DNA of 64,000 bases from Dactylorhiza incarnata. Its lineage: Eukaryota; Streptophyta; Magnoliopsida; Asparagales; Orchidaceae. Shown piece after piece: positions 1-11,076 of the stretch. A program made the translations under genes and the position numbers. The notes beneath the pieces were generated by a model, which saw only the letters and a list, made by a program, of their open reading frames with translations, made no database searches and was not told the DNA's origin. The number at the start of each line of letters is the position of its first letter. Positions within the stretch are counted from its first letter, which is position 1. The stretch is from positions 2,914,001 through 2,978,000 of the forward strand of contig JAWHQI010000258.1 in NCBI GenBank assembly GCA_033032865.1. The letters are read 5' to 3'.

Positions 1-1
1 C

Positions 2-1534
2 TTTGCCCGCCGCCCCCTGCATCGCGGCTCCCCCCTGATACAGTAAATCCTGGACCATCAAATCCCACACGGTTTCAAGCTTCCCAACATCGAAACATTT
101 GATGGGACGAATGATCCTCTGGAGCACATCAACCATTTCACCACCATTATGAGGATCTATAACGTCGCTGATCAGCTCCTTTGTCAAGTGTTCCCGGCAA
201 CACTTAAGGGGCAGGCGCACACTTGGTTTCATTCTCTACGGGATGGGTCCATCAACAACTTCGTCGAGTTAGCCCGACAGTTTACAGATCAGTTCGTTGC
301 TAACCGAAGAATTGTCCGAGATCCCTCACATCTTTCGGGGATCCGCCAGAATGAGGGAGAGACCCTAAAAGATTTTTTCCGTCGCTTCACCGCCGAGGCA
401 CGACAGATCCCAGGGGTTGATCCCGAGCTTCTGCGCAGCATTTTCCTGGGGGGACTCCACCCAAGCGGCTTCTACGCTGCTCTGATGAGGGAGACAATAC
501 CAAGCTATCCGGATCTCGTGCACCGAGTAGAAGCACAAATAGCGGCGGATGAGGCCATTGAGGCGCATCGCCAGCAGTTCGAAGGAAGCCAGAAGATAAG
601 GAAGGGGCAGGAGCAAGCTCCCAGAAGGCAGGAAGAACGGCGTATGGAAGAACGCCGGAATGATGATCATCGTCGAGACCTTCGAAGGGATCAGGGTCCC
701 CGACCACCACAAATTTACACTCCCCTCAACACGCCGCGAACCAACGTGTTTTATGCCATTCAAGACAGCCCGACATTCCGTAGGCCGAGGCCGCCTATTC
801 CAAATGAAAGAACCGACCAATCAAAGTATTGCGAGTTTCATAGAGGAGTTGGTCACACGACTGAGGAATGCTCCAGATTATTGAAGGAAGAAATTGAGCG
901 CCTTGTCAGGCAAGGGCTCCTCAGAAGGTTCCTGCAAGGTCAGCTGCCAAACCAGCCGCAGCAACCCAGGCAACCAAGAGATCAACCTCCCGCACCTCAC
1001 GGCACAGCAATGGGAAGGCCGATGGTAGGAGAAGTCGAGACTATAGTCGGGCCTCCTAACCTCGCCGCTCAGATTCTTTCCATTGCTAGGCCCGAGAGGG
1101 GGCACGAGGATAAAAAACTCAAGCAAGACACCACCATTACCTTCGGAGAAGAAGATCTAGAGGGGTTTCGGCTGCCTCACCGAGACTCGCTCGTAATAAA
1201 CGCTGGGATCGGGGATCCCTGTTTCAACGTCAAGAGAATACAAGTCGACAATGGGAGCTCAGTTGACATCCTGTTTCTCTCCACTCTACGAAGCATGAAA
1301 CTCACCAAGGAGCACTTCAGCCCAGCAGCGGGGCCCGTCTACGGTTTTGACAACCGCCCTGTTCTGGTCCAGGGCATGATTACACTTACGGTAAAGCTCG
1401 ACGAGTTTCCAAGGCAGACAACTCACAACATTCAGTTCGTAGTCGTGGAGTCAAGCTCTGCCTACAACGCAATCTTCGGGAGGCCACTCCAGTCTATTTT
1501 TGAAGCCATCCATCAATCCCACACCTGGCTATAA
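2..1534 (+). pseudogene. Gag-protease of the Retand-like element (broken)
   Basis: Gag forms the capsid around element RNA; the protease cuts the polyprotein. The frame is open from position 2 except for a TAA near 56, upstream of FDGTNDPLEHINHF, the usual start of the plant retrotrans_gag domain. The capsid core (GQAHTWFHSL, then IFLGGLHPSGF) ends near residue 150. A basic linker follows, then a degenerate knuckle-like CEFHRGVGHTTEEC. The protease shows IQVDNGSSVDILF, where DNGSS is the lineage's active-site version of D-T/S-G. The frame ends at a stop shortly after FGRPLQSIF and the protein continues in another frame from about 1516, a one-base shift. The first Met (149) is internal; the true start is further left. 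Confidence 0.88.
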
Positions 1535-3180
1535 AATTCCCGACTGTCGTTGGAGTAGGAGTCGTTCGTGGGAACCAAGTGGCAGCCAGAACCTGCTACA
1601 TGAAGCAAGCTCAACCGGCAAGGGCGACCTCCCTCAACATCGACAACTTTGACCTGCGAGATGAAACTACGTTGCAGTGGGGGCGCCCGTTGAAAGATTG
1701 GTGGAAGTGCCGCTCTCCCAGCGGGATCCGACTCCGACCGTCCAGGTCGGGTCCCTCTTGTCGCAGGAAGAACGAGAAGAATTCTCAACCTTCTTACAGA
1801 AGAACGAAGACATTTTCGCTTGGAGCCCGAAAGACATGCCTGGGGTAGATCCTGAAGGCATTTTCAGTCTTTAAACGTTAACCCTGCCTGCAGGCCCGTG
1901 ATTAAAAAGAAGAGTAACTTCGCCCCCGAGCGGTTGAAGGCGATCGAAGAATAAGTAGCTAAGCTTCTGGAGGCACGGTTCATCCGCGAAGCGGAATATC
2001 CCACGTGGCTTGCTAACATGGTCATGGTAAAGAAGGCCTCAGGGAAATGGTGAATGTGCGTCGATTACAGCAACCTAAACCTGGCGTGCCCAAAAGACAG
2101 TTTCCCCCTCCCGAGGATCGACCAGCTCGTCGACGCGACGGCCGGCCACGAGCCGCTCAGCTTCATGGATGCTTATTCAGGCTACAACCAGATAAGGATA
2201 AACCCCGCAGATGAGGAGCACACCACCTTCCGGGATGACAAAGGAGTCTACTGATATAAGGTGGTGTCGTTCGGCCTTAAAAACATCGGAGCTACCTATC
2301 AAAGGCTGATAAACAAAGTCTTCAAGAACCTCATCGGAGAGACAATGGAGGTATACATGGACGACATGCTGGTGAAGAGCGTCCACCTTCGCGACCACTT
2401 GAGAGACTTGGGAAAGTGCTTTCAGCTTCTTTGTCGCTTCCAAATGCGGCTCAATCCCAGCAAATGCGCATTTGGTGTGACCGCGAGGAAGTTCCTGGGT
2501 TTCATGGTAACCCATAGGGGAATTGAGGCCAACCCCGAGAAGATCAAGGCGTTGGAGGATATGTCGCCACCTCGTTCAATTAAGAAAGTGCAACGCCTAA
2601 ATAGGAGGATCGTTGCATTATCTCATTTCTTGTCATGAACGGGAGACAAGTACCTCCCTTTCTTCAAAATTCTCCGGGGAGCGCGCCACTCCGGGTTCCA
2701 GTGGACGGACGAGTGCCAGACGGCTTTCGAATTTCTCAAACAATACCTGGCCTCGCCACCGCTCCTGTCAAAGCCCGTCCCCAGAGAAGCTCTGTTCTTA
2801 TACCTGGCGGTTTCGCCTACGACCCTCAGCTCGGTGCTCGTGAAAGACGAAGGAGGGGTGCAACGACCAGTCTACTACCTCAACAAAGTCCTCACGGACA
2901 CCGAAACCAGGTATCCGACAGCGGACAAGACAGCCTTAGCTCTCGTCTTCTCAGCGATAAAGCTTCGGCCCTACTTCCAGGCTCATACAGTAAAAGTGTT
3001 GACCCAGCTCCCGCTATGAACAATCCTCCAGAAACCAGATGTCCCAGGGAGGCTAGTAAAGTGGGCGGTGGAGCTCGGCGAGTTTGACATCCAATTCCTG
3101 CCCCGGTCAGACATCAAGTCGCAAATGCTCGCTAACTTTGTTGTGGAGTGCACCATTCCATCAGAAGCGACTCTTGTTAA
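1535..3180 (+). pseudogene. Reverse transcriptase and first RNase H of the Retand-like element (broken)
   Basis: Copies element RNA to cDNA and degrades the template. RT blocks are readable in several frames: DIFAWSPKDMPGVDP (about 1810), MCVDYSNLNLACPKDSFPLP (2054), SFMDAYSGYNQI, then the catalytic VYMDDMLVKS (about 2350). A connection and RNase H region follows with YYLNKVLTDTETRYP and PYFQAHTVKVLT (to about 3019). In-frame stops interrupt it at 1872, in RLKAIEE*VAK, in KW*MCVDY, in GVY*YKV and at 3017. The KW*M stop fits CGA to TGA. No intact RT can be made. Confidence 0.87.
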
Positions 3181-3186
3181 AGATAC

Positions 3187-3663
3187 CACTACCCCCCCGT
3201 TGGACTCTCTACGTCGACAGCGCTTTAGGAGCTGAAGGGGTCGGAGCAGGATTGCTACTCATAAGTCCAGATGATATTACCTTGGAATATGGTCTCAGGT
3301 TTAAGTTCCCCGCAACTAACAATATCGCAGAGTATGAGGCTCTGATCGTCGACCAACGGCTCGCCATCGACTGCAAAGCAGAGAACCTGACGATCCATGC
3401 AGACTCCCAACTCATAGTATCACAAGTAGACGGAAACTACGAGGCCAAGAATGACCAGATGACACAGTATCTCGCGCTCGTAAGATTACTCCTTCAGAAG
3501 ATCCCGTCATACCAAATTCTGCACATCCCCCGGGAGCAGAACTCTAGAGCGAATGCTCTCTCTAAACTTGCAACTTCACCCACCAGCTATCAATCCCGAA
3601 GACGCCGAGTAGAAGAGATCATGACTCCAAGTATCCAAGGGCTATGGGAAATCGCAACATAAA
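3187..3663 (+). pseudogene. Second, archaeal-type RNase H of the Retand-like element
   Basis: Tat-lineage elements carry an additional RNase H after the normal one. Here LYVDSALGAEGVGAGLLL gives the first Asp, NNIAEYEAL the Glu and IHADSQLIVSQVDG the second Asp. The last acidic position, normally RADALSKLA in related elements, reads RANALSKLA, an Asp-to-Asn change expected to damage metal binding. The frame is open from 3084 to 3662, in a different frame from the first RNase H. Confidence 0.82.
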
Positions 3664-4902
3664 TGAAGAGGACTCATCCCGAATGACCCCCCTACGGGCC
3701 TACCTCAGGCACGGGCACCTCCCAGAGGATCGTCTGGAAGCACGAAGATTACGGATGCGAGCGACATCATTCGCCATCATAGACGGGGAGTTTCACAAAC
3801 GGGCATTCTCAAGACCCTATCTAAAGTGTTTGCCGGTAGGAGAAGTAGACTACGCCCTAAGAGAAGTGCATGGGGGAATCTGCGGAGAGCATCTAGGCGG
3901 GAAAGCTTTGGCCCAGAAGATCTTGTGCCAAGGTTTTTATTGGCCAACGATGAAGAAGAACGCGACCGAGCTCGTCCAGAAGTACAGGAGCTGTCAGCTT
4001 CACGCGAACATACCACACCAACCTCCGGTCGCCCTCACCACACTCTGAAGCGCGTGGTCGTTCGCACAATGGGGTATCGATCTCCTCGGCCCCCCTACCT
4101 CTGGCATCGAGACAGAGGAAATTCATCATTCTAGCCATTGACTACTTCACCAAGTGGGTAGAAGTTGAGCCCTTGGCTAAGATCACAGAGGAGAATGTCA
4201 AGCAGTTTGTCTGGAAGAACATTATCTGCCGCTTCGGTTTCCCAGCAACAATCATTGACGACAATGGCACCCAGTTCACCGGAAAATCATTCACCAAGAT
4301 GTGTGAAGACCAACCTCCGCCACACGGCCGTAGCACGTCCACAGACCAACGGGCAAGTGGAAGTCACAAACCGCACCATCCTCAAAAGATTGAAGACGCG
4401 CCTGGAGGAAGCTGGGGGGCAATGGGTGGATGCGTTCCTAAATTTGTTATGGGCATACCGGATGACAGAGAGGACTCCTACGGGAGAGACGCCCTATAAC
4501 CTCTGCTACGACACTGATGCTGTCATCCCCGTCGACATCGGCGTCCCAAGCATCAATGTGCTAGCCTTCGATCCTAGCAAGAACGATGAGCTGCTTCGGG
4601 AAAACCTCAACTTAATCCCTGAAGTTCGAGACAACACTGCCCAGCGTATCGCTACCTACCAAAGGCGCGTAGCCCTGCTCTACGACAGGAAGGTGAAGCC
4701 AAGACCAATCAACGTCGGAGAACTCGTCCTACGCAGTATCGAAGCAGCCGGGAAAGGTCCGCAGAAAGACAAACTCTCACCAGCCTGGGAAGGACCTTAT
4801 GTGGTCACCGCAACGGTCAAGCCTGGAACATTCAAACTCAGAACGGCAGAAGGAAAAACCCTCCCGCGCACTTGGAATGCACAGAACCTGCGCCGTTTTT
4901 AA
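3663..4902 (+). pseudogene. Integrase of the Retand-like element (broken)
   Basis: Inserts cDNA into host DNA. The zinc-binding domain is at 3850-4020 (VHGGICGEH for the two His; KYRSCQLHA, where the first Cys of the usual CxxC is Tyr). The catalytic core has IDYFTKWVE (first Asp, about 4138), IDDNGTQF (second Asp, about 4257) and RPQTNGQVE (Glu, about 4340). Each lies in a different frame. A small deletion and frameshift between MCED and the NGQVE block removes part of the core. The C-terminal domain (LSPAWEGPYVV) is open to the stop at 4902. Confidence 0.85.
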
Positions 4903-4925
4903 CAGTAATCTTTTTACTCCACTAT

Positions 4926-5249
4926 GTAAAAGTTGTGAGTCTCGACTCGCGCAAACTATCTTTCTGCAATTTTTACATTATGTAAAAGTCGTGAGCCTCG
5001 ACTCGCGCAAACAATCTTTCTGCAATTTTTTATGAAAAAGACGTGAGCCTCGACTCGCGCAAAATATCTCTCTACAACTATTATAGTATGTAAAAGCCGC
5101 GAGCCTCGACTCGCGCAAACTATCTCTCTTCAACTATTATAGTATGTAAGAGTCGCGAGCCTCGACTTGCGCAAACTATCTCTCTACAACTAGTATAGTA
5201 TGTAAAAGCCGCGAGCCTCGACTCGTGCAATCTATATTTCTGCAATTAC
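4926..5249. repeat. Tandem repeat, about 56 bp x 6
   Basis: Six imperfect units, each with the core gagcctcgactcgcgcaaa followed by a T/A-rich stretch (tatctctct, caactattatagtat). They lie directly after the integrase stop, in the non-coding gap before the antisense ORF. Internal tandem repeats near the 3' end are common in Tat-lineage elements. Confidence 0.85.
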
Positions 5250-5250
5250 T

Positions 5251-5700
5251 CATCGCTACTCGGGGCCAGTTCCCTAGTGATCTCGAGCTACCCAGTTCGA
5301 AGCGTCCGCCCTTCACCCCGGTAGTAAGATCACGGCGCCGCCAGGGCCTGCCCCCCTCACGGTCGCCCACGGTTCGAAGCGTCCTCCCTTCACCGCTACT
5401 CGGGGCGAGTTCCCCAGTGATCTCGTGCTACCCGGTTTGAAGCGTTCTCCCTTCACCCCGGTAGTAAGATCACGACGCCGCCAGGGCCTTCCCCCCTCAC
5501 GGTCGCCCACGGTTCGAAGCGTCCGCCCTTCACCGCTACTCGGGGTCAGTTCCCCAGTGATCTCGCGCAACTCGGTTCGAAGCGTCCGCCCTTCACCCCG
5601 GTAGTAAGATCACGGCGCCGCCAGGGTCTGCCCCCCTCACGGTCGCCCACGGTTCGAAGCGTCCGCCCTTCACCGCCACTCGGGGCCAGTTCCCCAATGA
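5251..5700. repeat. Tandem repeat, 140 bp x 3.2
   Basis: Units start at about 5251, 5391, 5531 and 5671, an exact 140-bp period. The unit is GC-rich. It contains the core gttcgaagcgtccgccctt twice, so it arose from an older internal duplication. Sequence: cgctactcgggg, agttccccagtgatctcg, then ccggtagtaagatcacg, then gcccccctcacggtcgccc. The frames read on the minus strand here are repeat shadows. Confidence 0.88.
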
Positions 5701-5944
5701 TCTCGCTCTACCCAACTCCTAGCGTACACACTCATCACCGGTATCCGGAGTCAAAACTTGGACAAACACAAGAACAAGAAAAGAAAAAAACAAATATCGA
5801 TGGTGAACAAAGGAACAATCATCAAGCAATATGACCAAGTAAAGAGTTACACAACTCCACCATAAGATATACAAATACGAACACAACAAAGTACGGTACA
5901 TAACAACGGAAAGCAAAACATACAGACAAATGAAATCAAAGCAA

Positions 5945-7545
5945 TCAACCTTCAATATCTACATTGGAACAATCGTCCTCAGAAAGGTCGCCAGCACCAA
6001 GGTCGGTCGTGCTGCATCCGATCTTTCTCTCCACCATATGAAGGGTCTTCCCAATCCCCCTCTTGAAAGAGATCTCACACTCATCTTCCAGCAGGGAGTC
6101 CACCTCCTTGGTCATAATCTCCGCTCGAAGCTCTTCAGAGATTTTAGAGCACTCCTCCACGAACTTCAGGGAATCCTTGTACTCAGCGACTCCTTCGACT
6201 TTGATAGCCTTGGTATCCGGCTCAAGAGAAGAAAGCCTCTCCACCTCGCCTCTCAGAAATACCAACTCGTCATCTTGACGGAACATGTCTCCCTGCAAAT
6301 CTTTGACCAGTCGAGCAGCGACTTTCTCTGCGCTAAGCTCCCTCTGCAGACGCTCTATCTCGGAGTGGGACAGGGCAAGATCAGACTCCAATTGGAGCCC
6401 GCGCGATATCTCACGCTCCCTCTTCTTCTTAGAATCCTCCAAAGAGCTCTTCACAACGTGTAACTCCTCCTGAAGCACGAAGTACCCATTCTTCAGCCCA
6501 ACATAACAATCGTTCCAAGTGAGAGCGACGCTATTCATAACGCCAGCCTGCAAAGAAAGAACGAGATAAGAATCTTTAAATAAGAAAGCACATAAAAATT
6601 AAAAGATTGAAAAATATGGCTTACCGCTGAAGTCATCGCCCGTAACGAAGACGATACTCTCTTCGTCGTCATCAATGGAGGGTAAGGGAGGTCGCTCAGA
6701 GGAAGAACTTCCGCGGCAGGAGAAGTCGCAATCTCAACATCAAGATCGATGGGAGTCGCATCTGGAACAACTCCATTGGGACCCGCCTCATCAGGACGAC
6801 TCTTCGGCGAAGGAGGGGAAGACACCGCTTCTAAGCCTCCGCACTTGATACCAAACTTTATCTTCCTATCACGTGATAAAGGTACAGCGGCGTCGCGCTC
6901 CGCATCTGATGAAAGTCTGGCTAGCAACAACCTCTTCTCCTCGGCAAAAAGAGTCATGCCATGCAAAGCTTTCGATAAATCGATACGATCTGGAAAGTCG
7001 GGAAGGGGCTGGAAGTCGTTTTCTCATCCCACTTGACGACGGCAGCGACCGGTGAGATCTCTTCAAAGCTCCGGCAGATCCCAGCGATTGCGAACGTACC
7101 CGTAGAGAGTATTTTCGTGGCGATAGTCATTCTTCTCCCCAAACCGGAACCACCTCTTGTTGCTGCAAATCTCGATCCGGCCTCCTGGATCCGTAAAGAC
7201 CTCACACCAATCCTTGAAAATCTCCAAAGAAAGTCGCGAGCCATGCTCCCGAAAAAATATGATCAGCCTCATAATCCTCGTCATGCCGGTTGGTGTAAAC
7301 TGCGAGATAGGCACCCCGCAGAACCAAAAAATCTTGATTGCCTCCTCCGAACCCCGATTTTAAACAGCTCTCAGAGACAGTAATAAAGCCAATCGGTGGA
7401 TTCTGAGCACGTTTTTCCGGAAATGGTATCTTCACCTCTACAGACGATGGAAATATAAACCGCTTTCGCTAAGCCTCAACGCCCCCAATATTGAGCGTGG
7501 AGCGCAACCGCATCAACTTTGATAGCACTCCATTCCTTGACGTCT
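5945..7545 (-). pseudogene. Antisense accessory ORF of the Retand-like element (putative gypsy-type transposon protein, PF04195-like)
   Basis: A gene on the strand opposite gag-pol, between pol and the 3' LTR. The N-terminal half reads PPIGFITVSESCLKSG, then, one frame over, ISQFTPTGMTRIMRLI and WCEVFTDPGGRIEICSNKRW, which I recognise as the plant family called putative gypsy-type transposon (Transposase_28). The C-terminal half (5945-6547) is a long charged coiled coil (EIERLQRELSAEK and similar heptads). A 77-bp intron joins the halves in frame. One frameshift (about 7310) and stops near 7060 break it. The function of the family is unknown. An upstream acceptor-like site at about 7545 suggests a further 5' exon or UTR. 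Confidence 0.72.
6548..6624 (-). other. Intron inside the antisense ORF
   Basis: On the minus strand the donor is TCAGCG|GTAAGCC and the acceptor is TTTCTTTCTTTGCAG|GCTGGCG after a T-rich tract. Both exons are in phase 0 and the join is in frame: ...RAMTSA then AGVMNSVALTW. An intron can only be spliced from antisense RNA, so this gene is (or was) transcribed separately from the element genome. Confidence 0.8.
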
Positions 7546-7760
7546 GAAAAGAGAGAAAAATGAAGCAAAAAATAAATCTCCAATCCGCGCAAATTCTCTC
7601 CGCACTATACTATAACTATTACAAAAAAACTGAATAATAGAGGCATGATGAGAGGAAGAAATATCACAAAAAAACCTCTGTCATAGCTCTCTCGCAGCGT
7701 CCGGATCGCACCAAAAGATGACAAAATCCTCGCACTTCTCTAAACAGTAGGAGCGAACTC

Positions 7761-7779
7761 CGAGGATTTGAGGGGCAAT
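7761..7779 (+). other. Probable polypurine tract next to the 3' LTR
   Basis: cgaggatttgaggggcaat immediately precedes the inferred LTR start TGATGGG. It is the plus-strand DNA primer for reverse transcription. It is called from position and purine content only, because no second LTR is available for comparison. Confidence 0.55.
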
Positions 7780-8961
7780 TGATGGGTCTTCATCTATTTT
7801 ATATAGAAATCCGGGCTGCGCTTAGCCAAAAACCCCACTCCCCACTAAGGTGGTGGAAAAACCCCACTCCCCACTCCCCACTAAGTACCGCACGTCCGCG
7901 CGGTTGCGCGCTTAACCGCGCGCGCGGCATGCGCAATACCGCACGCGGTACCGCGCGCGCGCAACCGCGCGTCACACACAGTACCGCGCGCGCAACCGCG
8001 CGTCACACACAGTACCGCGCGCGCAACCGCGCGCGGCGCGCGCGCAACTGCGTGCGGTATCGCGCGCAACCGCGCACGGTACCCCTCGTGTACCGTGCGC
8101 GGTGCCCGGCACGGGGCCGTACGCCCGTTGCGCTCTTTGCGCCATCCTTGCGCATCCCCGATCGCGCTTAGCGCCGCTAAGTCCTTAGCGTGCCTTTAAT
8201 CCGCGCGCACTTGAACATTGCAAAGTTCATAGTGCGCGCAGTTGTTAACTCCACTTTCCTTCTTAAAACTACAGGATTTGGACATTGCAATCAGGATCGT
8301 CAACAAAGCTGCTCGAACTACCCGAATTGACCAGGGGGTGAAACCGTCATATTCGGAAAGTGGCGATCCGTGTGCTCTCGATCAACAGCCGAGATCGTCC
8401 CGTCAGATGGTTACGGTAGTTACGACGACAAAATTACTGAGCCCCCCCCGACCAAGTCTATAAAAGGGACCTCGAATCCTCATTTGAGGGGATCTGACAC
8501 TTTGCATCCAAGAGAGCTCCTTGAAGAATTCCTTCAGAAATCTCTTTCGTGGTTCGAAGATCTTCTTCAGAGTTCAAAGATCTCCTTCGTGATTCAAAGA
8601 TCTCCTTCGTCACTTGAAGATCTTCTTCGGACCTTGAAGACCTCCTACGTCAGCAAAATACTTAGTTTTTCTGAGAGGTGGCCTGTCACCCTCAGGGACT
8701 TTCCTTCAACTGCAACTGTAACGAGAAGCGGCATGTCGCTCTCAGATCTCGCAACTTTAATTGTAACACTCGAGCACTTATTGAAATTTGGCTGGCGCAG
8801 ATCCGGCCACGTGGTTTTTCACCCGTTCCGGGTTTTCCACGCTAAAAACGTTCTCTTGCCACCTGTCTGTTCTCTCTGCGACTGTTTGCGCACTCGGCCC
8901 ACTCTCGGGCTAAGACGGTTCAATTCGCCAGGTCTGAAAGAGCGCTGAGTGACCCACAACA
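7780..8961 (+). repeat. 3' LTR of the Retand-like element
   Basis: Inferred from TGATGGG after the purine tract to CCACAACA at 8961. It holds a CG-rich low-complexity block (7890-8110, repeats of accgcgcgcgcaacc), a TATA box TATAAAAG at 8459-8466, and below it short imperfect repeats of aagatctccttcgtgattc (8520-8660) in the presumed transcribed leader. The 5' LTR is outside the window, so both ends are inferred. Confidence 0.65.
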
Positions 8962-9944
8962 ATACTGAAAATAGGCTTCATCTTTATTAAATGAGTTTGA
9001 TGATATTTAAAGAGGATTTAAATTTTCTTAAATCAATGCTGATTTATTTTTTATTTTTTTTTTGTCAAAATTTAATGAATTATTTATGGATGTTAACAAG
9101 ATTCTTTTTTGTTTCTAGTTGTACTGCAGATTTCTATGAATCCAGAGATTAAAAAAAGGTTGCAAAGTATTTGAGGAGTTGATAGAAACCTTTACCTAAT
9201 TTGAGAGGACCAAAAAGGACGTACCTCTGATGTGCCAGTTCTCGTGCCCACAAGGTCGCCTTTTATGATAAATAGTCAAGTACAGAGCGGATAATTAATT
9301 ACAAAGTTATAAGCTATAAACATCTTTCAAAATATATGATGTATCTCAAGTTATGTGATATAAGCAAAGTTATATGACTTTGATATGTGCAATAAACAAT
9401 TAGATCTCAAGTTAAAGTTGTTAAACTGAATCCACAAATAGATTAATTTCACAAGTTAACATTAATGTAATTTTAATTATTAAAATAACATAATATAGTC
9501 TTATATTGACTTGGCGTTAGATAAAGAGTACATATATAGATCCATAAAACATTCTTGAATGGACCCAAAGATCGAATGAAGATGATATTTGTAATTCATA
9601 TTATATTATTTTTATTGTTAAATTGTCTTTCTCAATTTATAACATATTTTAATTTTTAATATATCATCCATTTCTAATTATATTAATTAGGTTTTTTTTC
9701 CTTCTCTTTTTTTTTTATCATGATCATGTTTATAGAAAGTGATTCAAGACAATAAAATAGGACGTGAGACTGTGAATATGCACCAAGTACGCAGCACATT
9801 GTGCCTGATGAGAGGCCGACGATCTGGATCGGATTAGCGGAGAAAATACGATACATAATTTCATGAGAATGACGCGGGAAGAGGGCTTTACTTTAAAATA
9901 AACATTGTATGAGATTTTGACTTTAAATTGTTTATTTCATGTCA

Positions 9945-10045
9945 ATGAGGTTTGACCCAGTTGACTAAGCGGAGGCTCCGTGATATGGAGATCATGAATT
10001 TGATTCTCATTAGAGTGTGAGGCTTAATATTTTTGATGTAATAAA
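9945..10045 (+). repeat. Possible degenerate tRNA-derived SINE
   Basis: The sequence tttgacccagttgactaagc resembles a pol III A box, and aatttgattctcattag about 40 bp later resembles a B box. An A-rich and T-rich tail with aataaaaaaaatta follows. No TSD was found. Low confidence. Confidence 0.35.
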
Positions 10046-10729
10046 AAAAATTATTTATTTGTACATTTAATAAAAAAATTTATTTATTTGTTAGAGCAAT
10101 TGTTTGTAGCCAATAGATATATAATACAAGATTCAAATAACGAAAATTAACTTTGCAGACTTTAGCAAGTGAAACGGAGGAGATGGGACGGCCGCATAAG
10201 CTAAAAGGGGCGACAATAATCCGTTTGGAAGTTGGAAAAAGTGAAATTCCAAGAGTTGATGTTTTCAAATTTATCATTTTTGGAAAGAATGGAATTGTAA
10301 TTATTAATTATTGCGTTGGGGAGAAACCAGTTGAATTACTTTATTGAAAAAGCCGTAAAAAGGTCGTGCTTTTGGTCTAAAATATTCACTTCTTCAGGAA
10401 AATAATGGCAATAAAAGAGTCCATAAATATTGGGAAGCTCTTTCTAATTTAAGATATTATATCTATATTATGCTATGAAAAACATTCCAACATCCAGCTT
10501 TTTTACTTTTACTTTTAATTATTACAAATGTTTTAAAAAAAATTATTTTGTATACTTTTTCTTTAATTGAAAAAAAACTGAAATTAATTTATATATATAA
10601 TTTTTCCTCGTCATGGTCACAATTAGAGATAAAAAGCGAAACTCTATCACAATCGTAGTTAGGATAGGAGCGAAGCCCGTGTCTATCACTCATAATATTA
10701 CAAGGAGATTTATATAATTATATTAACAG

Positions 10730-10762
<33 letters not shown>
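10730..10762 (+). repeat. Poly-C homopolymer (33 bases)
   Basis: 33 consecutive C in AT-rich DNA. It could be a true poly(C)/poly(G) tract or an assembly or sequencing artefact. It is not inside any element I can define. Confidence 0.9.
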
Positions 10763-10765
<3 letters not shown>

Positions 10766-10956
10766 CAATATTCAAAGCCCACAAAATTGATATTCGCAAC
10801 CCACCCGATATTCGCAATCAAAAAAATTTAAAACTTAATTCTGCAAAATTTATGTGGAACAGAAAGTAGAAAGATACTATTCAGTATTGGACATTTTTCT
10901 CTAAAGCTCAGTGACTCCCGTGATTGTTCTTGTTTCATGCTTTTATCTCTCACTCG

Positions 10957-11076
10957 AAAAAAGGGGTGGTAAAATGCACTTTTGCACTTTACAGTAAAGT
11001 GCACTGATCCGCGCGGACCGTCGGATCAATACACTTCACCGTAAAATGCAAAAATGCACTTTACCACCCCTTTCCC
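10957..11076. mobile_element. Short fold-back MITE
   Basis: About 115 bp with near-perfect terminal inverted repeats of about 30 bp: aaaggggtggtaaaatgc at the left matches gcactttaccacccctttc at the right in reverse complement. The centre holds a second palindrome, gatccgcgcggaccgtcggatc-like. Both flanks read ctctcac followed by t/c, a possible imperfect TSD. The superfamily is not assignable. Confidence 0.65.

Larger units (their letters stand above)
1..8961 (+). mobile_element. Ty3/gypsy Tat-lineage (Retand-like) element, 5' end outside window
   Basis: Domains run gag, protease, RT, RNase H, a second RNase H, integrase, then tandem repeats, an antisense ORF and a 3' LTR. A second RNase H and an antisense ORF between pol and the 3' LTR are known marks of the Tat/Retand lineage, and both are visible here. 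The coding strand carries many stops and frameshifts, so the copy is dead. The 5' LTR lies left of the window, so LTR divergence and TSD cannot be read. The element sits downstream of the 3' end of the TruA gene and points towards it. Confidence 0.88.

Noticed and set aside
365..820. Minus-strand ORFs opposite the Retand gag
   Set aside because: Shadows of the gag frame; no domain and no codon logic of their own.
7881..8171. Arg/Ala-rich ORFs on both strands
   Set aside because: Produced by the CG-rich low-complexity block of the LTR.
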